Assembly (NCBI RefSeq): GCF_008042125.1
Contig: NZ_RDBI01000040.1
Coordinates: 2,541,563 to 2,598,120 of the forward strand
Length of the DNA: 56,558 nucleotides
Direction of reading: 5' to 3'
Source: Streptomyces sp. MS191
GTDB lineage: Bacteria; Actinomycetota; Actinomycetes; Streptomycetales; Streptomycetaceae
Positions 54,942 through 56,558 of this stretch are shown piece after piece. The notes beneath the pieces were generated by a model. It saw nothing but the letters and a program-made list of their open reading frames with translations. It did not search any database and was not told the origin of the DNA. Made by a program: the position numbers and the translations under genes. Position 1 is the first letter of the stretch. The number at the start of each line of letters is the position of its first letter.

Positions 54942-56219
54942 GTGAAGACGCAACGGGGGCGGATGCGGACGGCCGGGGCCCTGATCGCGGCCGTGATCAC
55001 GACGGGCGCGGCGGCGCTGCCCGGAACGGCGTGGGCGGCCGGCGACGACCCGTACGCCTTCGACGGCGGCGCGCAGCGGGTCCGGGGCGCCCTCACGAGC
55101 CTGGACGCCCAGCCGCTGAAGGCGGGGTCGACCTACCGCGACACCATCAAGAAGGACGGCAAGCTCTACTACCGCGTCGACCTCGGCGCGAAGGAGAACG
55201 CCTACGTCTCCGTGGTGGCCGTGCCCAAGCCGGGCCGGAAGGCGGAGTACGGCGACGGCATCAAGGTCAGCCTCCAGGACGGCTCGAACTCCCAGTGCGG
55301 CTACCAGGACGTGTCGTTCGGCTCCGCCGGGTTCACGCGTCCCCTCACCGCGTACGCGCACCGCACGATCGAGGCCGGCGGCTCCACCTGCCGGCAGGCC
55401 GGCGCTTACTACGTGCTGGTCGAGCGGACCTCCAAGTCCGTGTCCTCGGCGGAGGACTGGGACCTGGAGATCCGCCACCTGTCCGAGCCGGGGGTGAAGC
55501 AGACCGGGCCCACGGCGCTGCCGGAGACCTGGCCCTCCTCGACTCCGCCGCCGCCCGCGGGCGGCCCGCGGAAGCGGCAGGGCGGCGCCGGGTTCCAGGA
55601 CGCCACCTCGCTGCGGCAGGGGGAGTGGCGCGCCGAGATCGAGCCCGGCCAGACGCTGTTCTACCGGGTGCCGGTCGACTGGGGGCAGCAGATCTTCGCC
55701 ACCGCCGAGCTGGGCAGCAGTGTGAGCGGCGACGACTACATCGGCAACGCGCTCGTTCTCTCGCTCGACAACCCGGCCCGCGGCCACGTCGACCAGGGCA
55801 CCGTCAGCTACGACGGCGATCCCGCGACGCTGGCGCTGGACCCGCAGCGGCCGGTGGCCTTCGAGAACCGCTACTCCTCCGACGACGGGACGAGCGCCCT
55901 GCGGTTCGCCGGCTGGTACTACCTGTCGGCGACGCTCAGCCCCGAGGTCGCCAAGGCGTACGGCGACAAGCCGGTGCAGCTGTCCCTGCGGGTGAGCGTG
56001 ACCGGGACGGCGAAGGCCGGACCCGGCTACGACGGGGACGCCGGACCCTTCCGGGTCACCGACGACGACCGGGACGCGGCCGCCAGCGGCCAGAGCGGCC
56101 CGCAGGCGGCCAGGAGCGACTCGATGCGGCTGGTCGCGGTGGCCGGGATCGGGGCCGGCACCGTGCTCGTGCTCGCGCTCGGGGTGTGGACGGTCGTGGC
56201 CCGGCGGCGGGCGGCCTGA
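54942..56219 (+). CDS. Secreted, C-terminally membrane-anchored protein of unknown function
   Basis: A 425-residue protein. A signal peptide (MRTAGALIAAVITTGAAALPGTAWAAG) is followed by two related extracytoplasmic beta-rich modules. The first has LKAGSTYRDTIKKDGKLYYRVDLGAKENAYVSVVAVPKPG; the second has TSLRQGEWRAEIEPGQTLFYRVPVDWGQQIFATAELGSS. Both share the pattern 'l..G..y...i..g..l.YRV.l..g....v.a'. A Pro/Gly linker separates them. One C-terminal helix (LVAVAGIGAGTVLVLALGVWTVVA) with RRR after it anchors it facing outwards. Cys pairs are only in the first module. No LPXTG motif. Not a family I recognise by name. GTG 54942 with AGGAGAGG. Confidence 0.75.
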   Translation: MKTQRGRMRTAGALIAAVITTGAAALPGTAWAAGDDPYAFDGGAQRVRGALTSLDAQPLKAGSTYRDTIKKDGKLYYRVDLGAKENAYVSVVAVPKPGRKAEYGDGIKVSLQDGSNSQCGYQDVSFGSAGFTRPLTAYAHRTIEAGGSTCRQAGAYYVLVERTSKSVSSAEDWDLEIRHLSEPGVKQTGPTALPETWPSSTPPPPAGGPRKRQGGAGFQDATSLRQGEWRAEIEPGQTLFYRVPVDWGQQIFATAELGSSVSGDDYIGNALVLSLDNPARGHVDQGTVSYDGDPATLALDPQRPVAFENRYSSDDGTSALRFAGWYYLSATLSPEVAKAYGDKPVQLSLRVSVTGTAKAGPGYDGDAGPFRVTDDDRDAAASGQSGPQAARSDSMRLVAVAGIGAGTVLVLALGVWTVVARRRAA

Positions 56220-56274
56220 CGACCGCCGCCCGGCCCCGCCCCCGATCCCGCGCGGGAGCGGCGGCGGCCGACCG

Positions 56275-56558
56275 TCAGGACTGGGTGAGCGCCCAGATGC
56301 CGACGGCGAAGCAGACCAGTGCGAGGAACAGCACCGGGACCGCCACCTTCGGGGGCGGTCCCGGTCGCCGTGCCGGCGGCGCGGCCGGCGCCGGGACCTG
56401 GGGCGCGTACGCGCCGGGGACCTGGGCGGCCTGGGCCGTGTACTGACGGGTGGCGGCCTGCGGGTACGCGACCGCGGCGGTCGGGGCCTGGGCGAAGTCC
56501 GGCGCGACGGCGGGATGGGGGGAGGCCGTGTGCGCGGGGACCGGGTGCGGCGCCGGAC
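56275..56558 (-). CDS. C-terminal part of a Pro/Ala-rich protein with a C-terminal membrane helix (partial)
   Basis: The frame enters from the right edge and stops at TGA (56275-56277), leaving 93 residues. The visible part is Pro/Ala/Gln/Tyr-rich (PAPHPVPAHTAS..., QYTAQAAQVPGAYAPQ) with a basic stretch (ARRPGPPPK), ending in one hydrophobic helix, VPVLFLALVCFAVGIWALTQ. This tail-anchored pattern would place the upstream, unseen domain in the cytoplasm. Function unknown. Convergent with the secreted protein gene; the 55-bp gap between them has GC-rich inverted sequence but no clear terminator. Confidence 0.6.
   Translation of the reverse strand, partial: PAPHPVPAHTASPHPAVAPDFAQAPTAAVAYPQAATRQYTAQAAQVPGAYAPQVPAPAAPPARRPGPPPKVAVPVLFLALVCFAVGIWALTQS

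Noticed and set aside
54331..56558. tRNA-Ala gene after tRNA-Ile, as in mycobacteria
   Set aside because: No second cloverleaf or TGC-anticodon arm is present up to the window end.

Overview
The window is high-GC actinobacterial DNA from the replication-origin region of a linear-type Streptomyces chromosome. Three things point to this. The gene order parA-rsmG-jag-yidC-yidD-rnpA-rpmH / dnaA / oriC / dnaN-gnd-recF-dciA-gyrB-gyrA-DUF3566-tRNA-Ile is the one known from Streptomyces. Nine exact parS sites (GTTTCACGTGAAAC) are present. DnaA has the long Pro/Gln/Gly-rich domain II typical of the genus. No phage, insertion sequence, CRISPR array or biosynthetic cluster is visible, so this is mostly conserved core genome.

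Layout. 1-7.2 kb: small accessory genes (LysR tail, Nudix, globin-reductase, HAD phosphatase, membrane protein, two GNATs, MarR, serine hydrolase). 7.3-12.4 kb: dnaB, a DnaA-box cluster, a MATE exporter and the rpsF-ssb-rpsR-rplI operon. 12.7-20 kb: cell-envelope genes (small membrane protein, FemX, alanine-racemase-like protein, GT87, class A PBP). 20-25 kb: PadR with its palindromic operator, inositol-phosphate synthase, an MFS protein, two palindromic parS sites and the CCA-adding enzyme. 25-34.6 kb: DUF6049, MurJ, a MviN-type pseudokinase, SigM and its anti-sigma factor, then trxBA behind a textbook sigma-R promoter. 34.7-41.4 kb: GNAT, parAB, rsmG, jag, yidC, yidD, rnpA, rpmH. 41.4-48.4 kb: dnaA, oriC (17 DnaA-box-like sites plus a probable unwinding element), dnaN, gnd, recF, dciA. 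48.8-56.6 kb: gyrB, gyrA, DUF3566, tRNA-Ile, a DLW-type small protein, a secreted membrane-anchored protein and the tail of a further membrane protein.

How the genes fit together. Initiator (DnaA), helicase (DnaB), candidate helicase loader (DciA), clamp (DnaN), SSB, RecF, gyrase and the ParABS segregation system all lie around one origin. A second block supplies peptidoglycan: MurJ and its pseudokinase partner, FemX, a PBP and probably GT87.

The most unusual local features are: (i) a perfect 71-bp inverted copy of the DUF6049 gene pasted into the 5' end of murJ, which breaks the original reading frame; (ii) two adjacent parS sites at the centres of perfect 46-bp and 30-bp palindromes; (iii) a cluster of consensus DnaA boxes upstream of dnaB, although oriC itself holds no exact consensus box; (iv) a DnaA-box / GC-cluster / DnaA-trio arrangement inside oriC.
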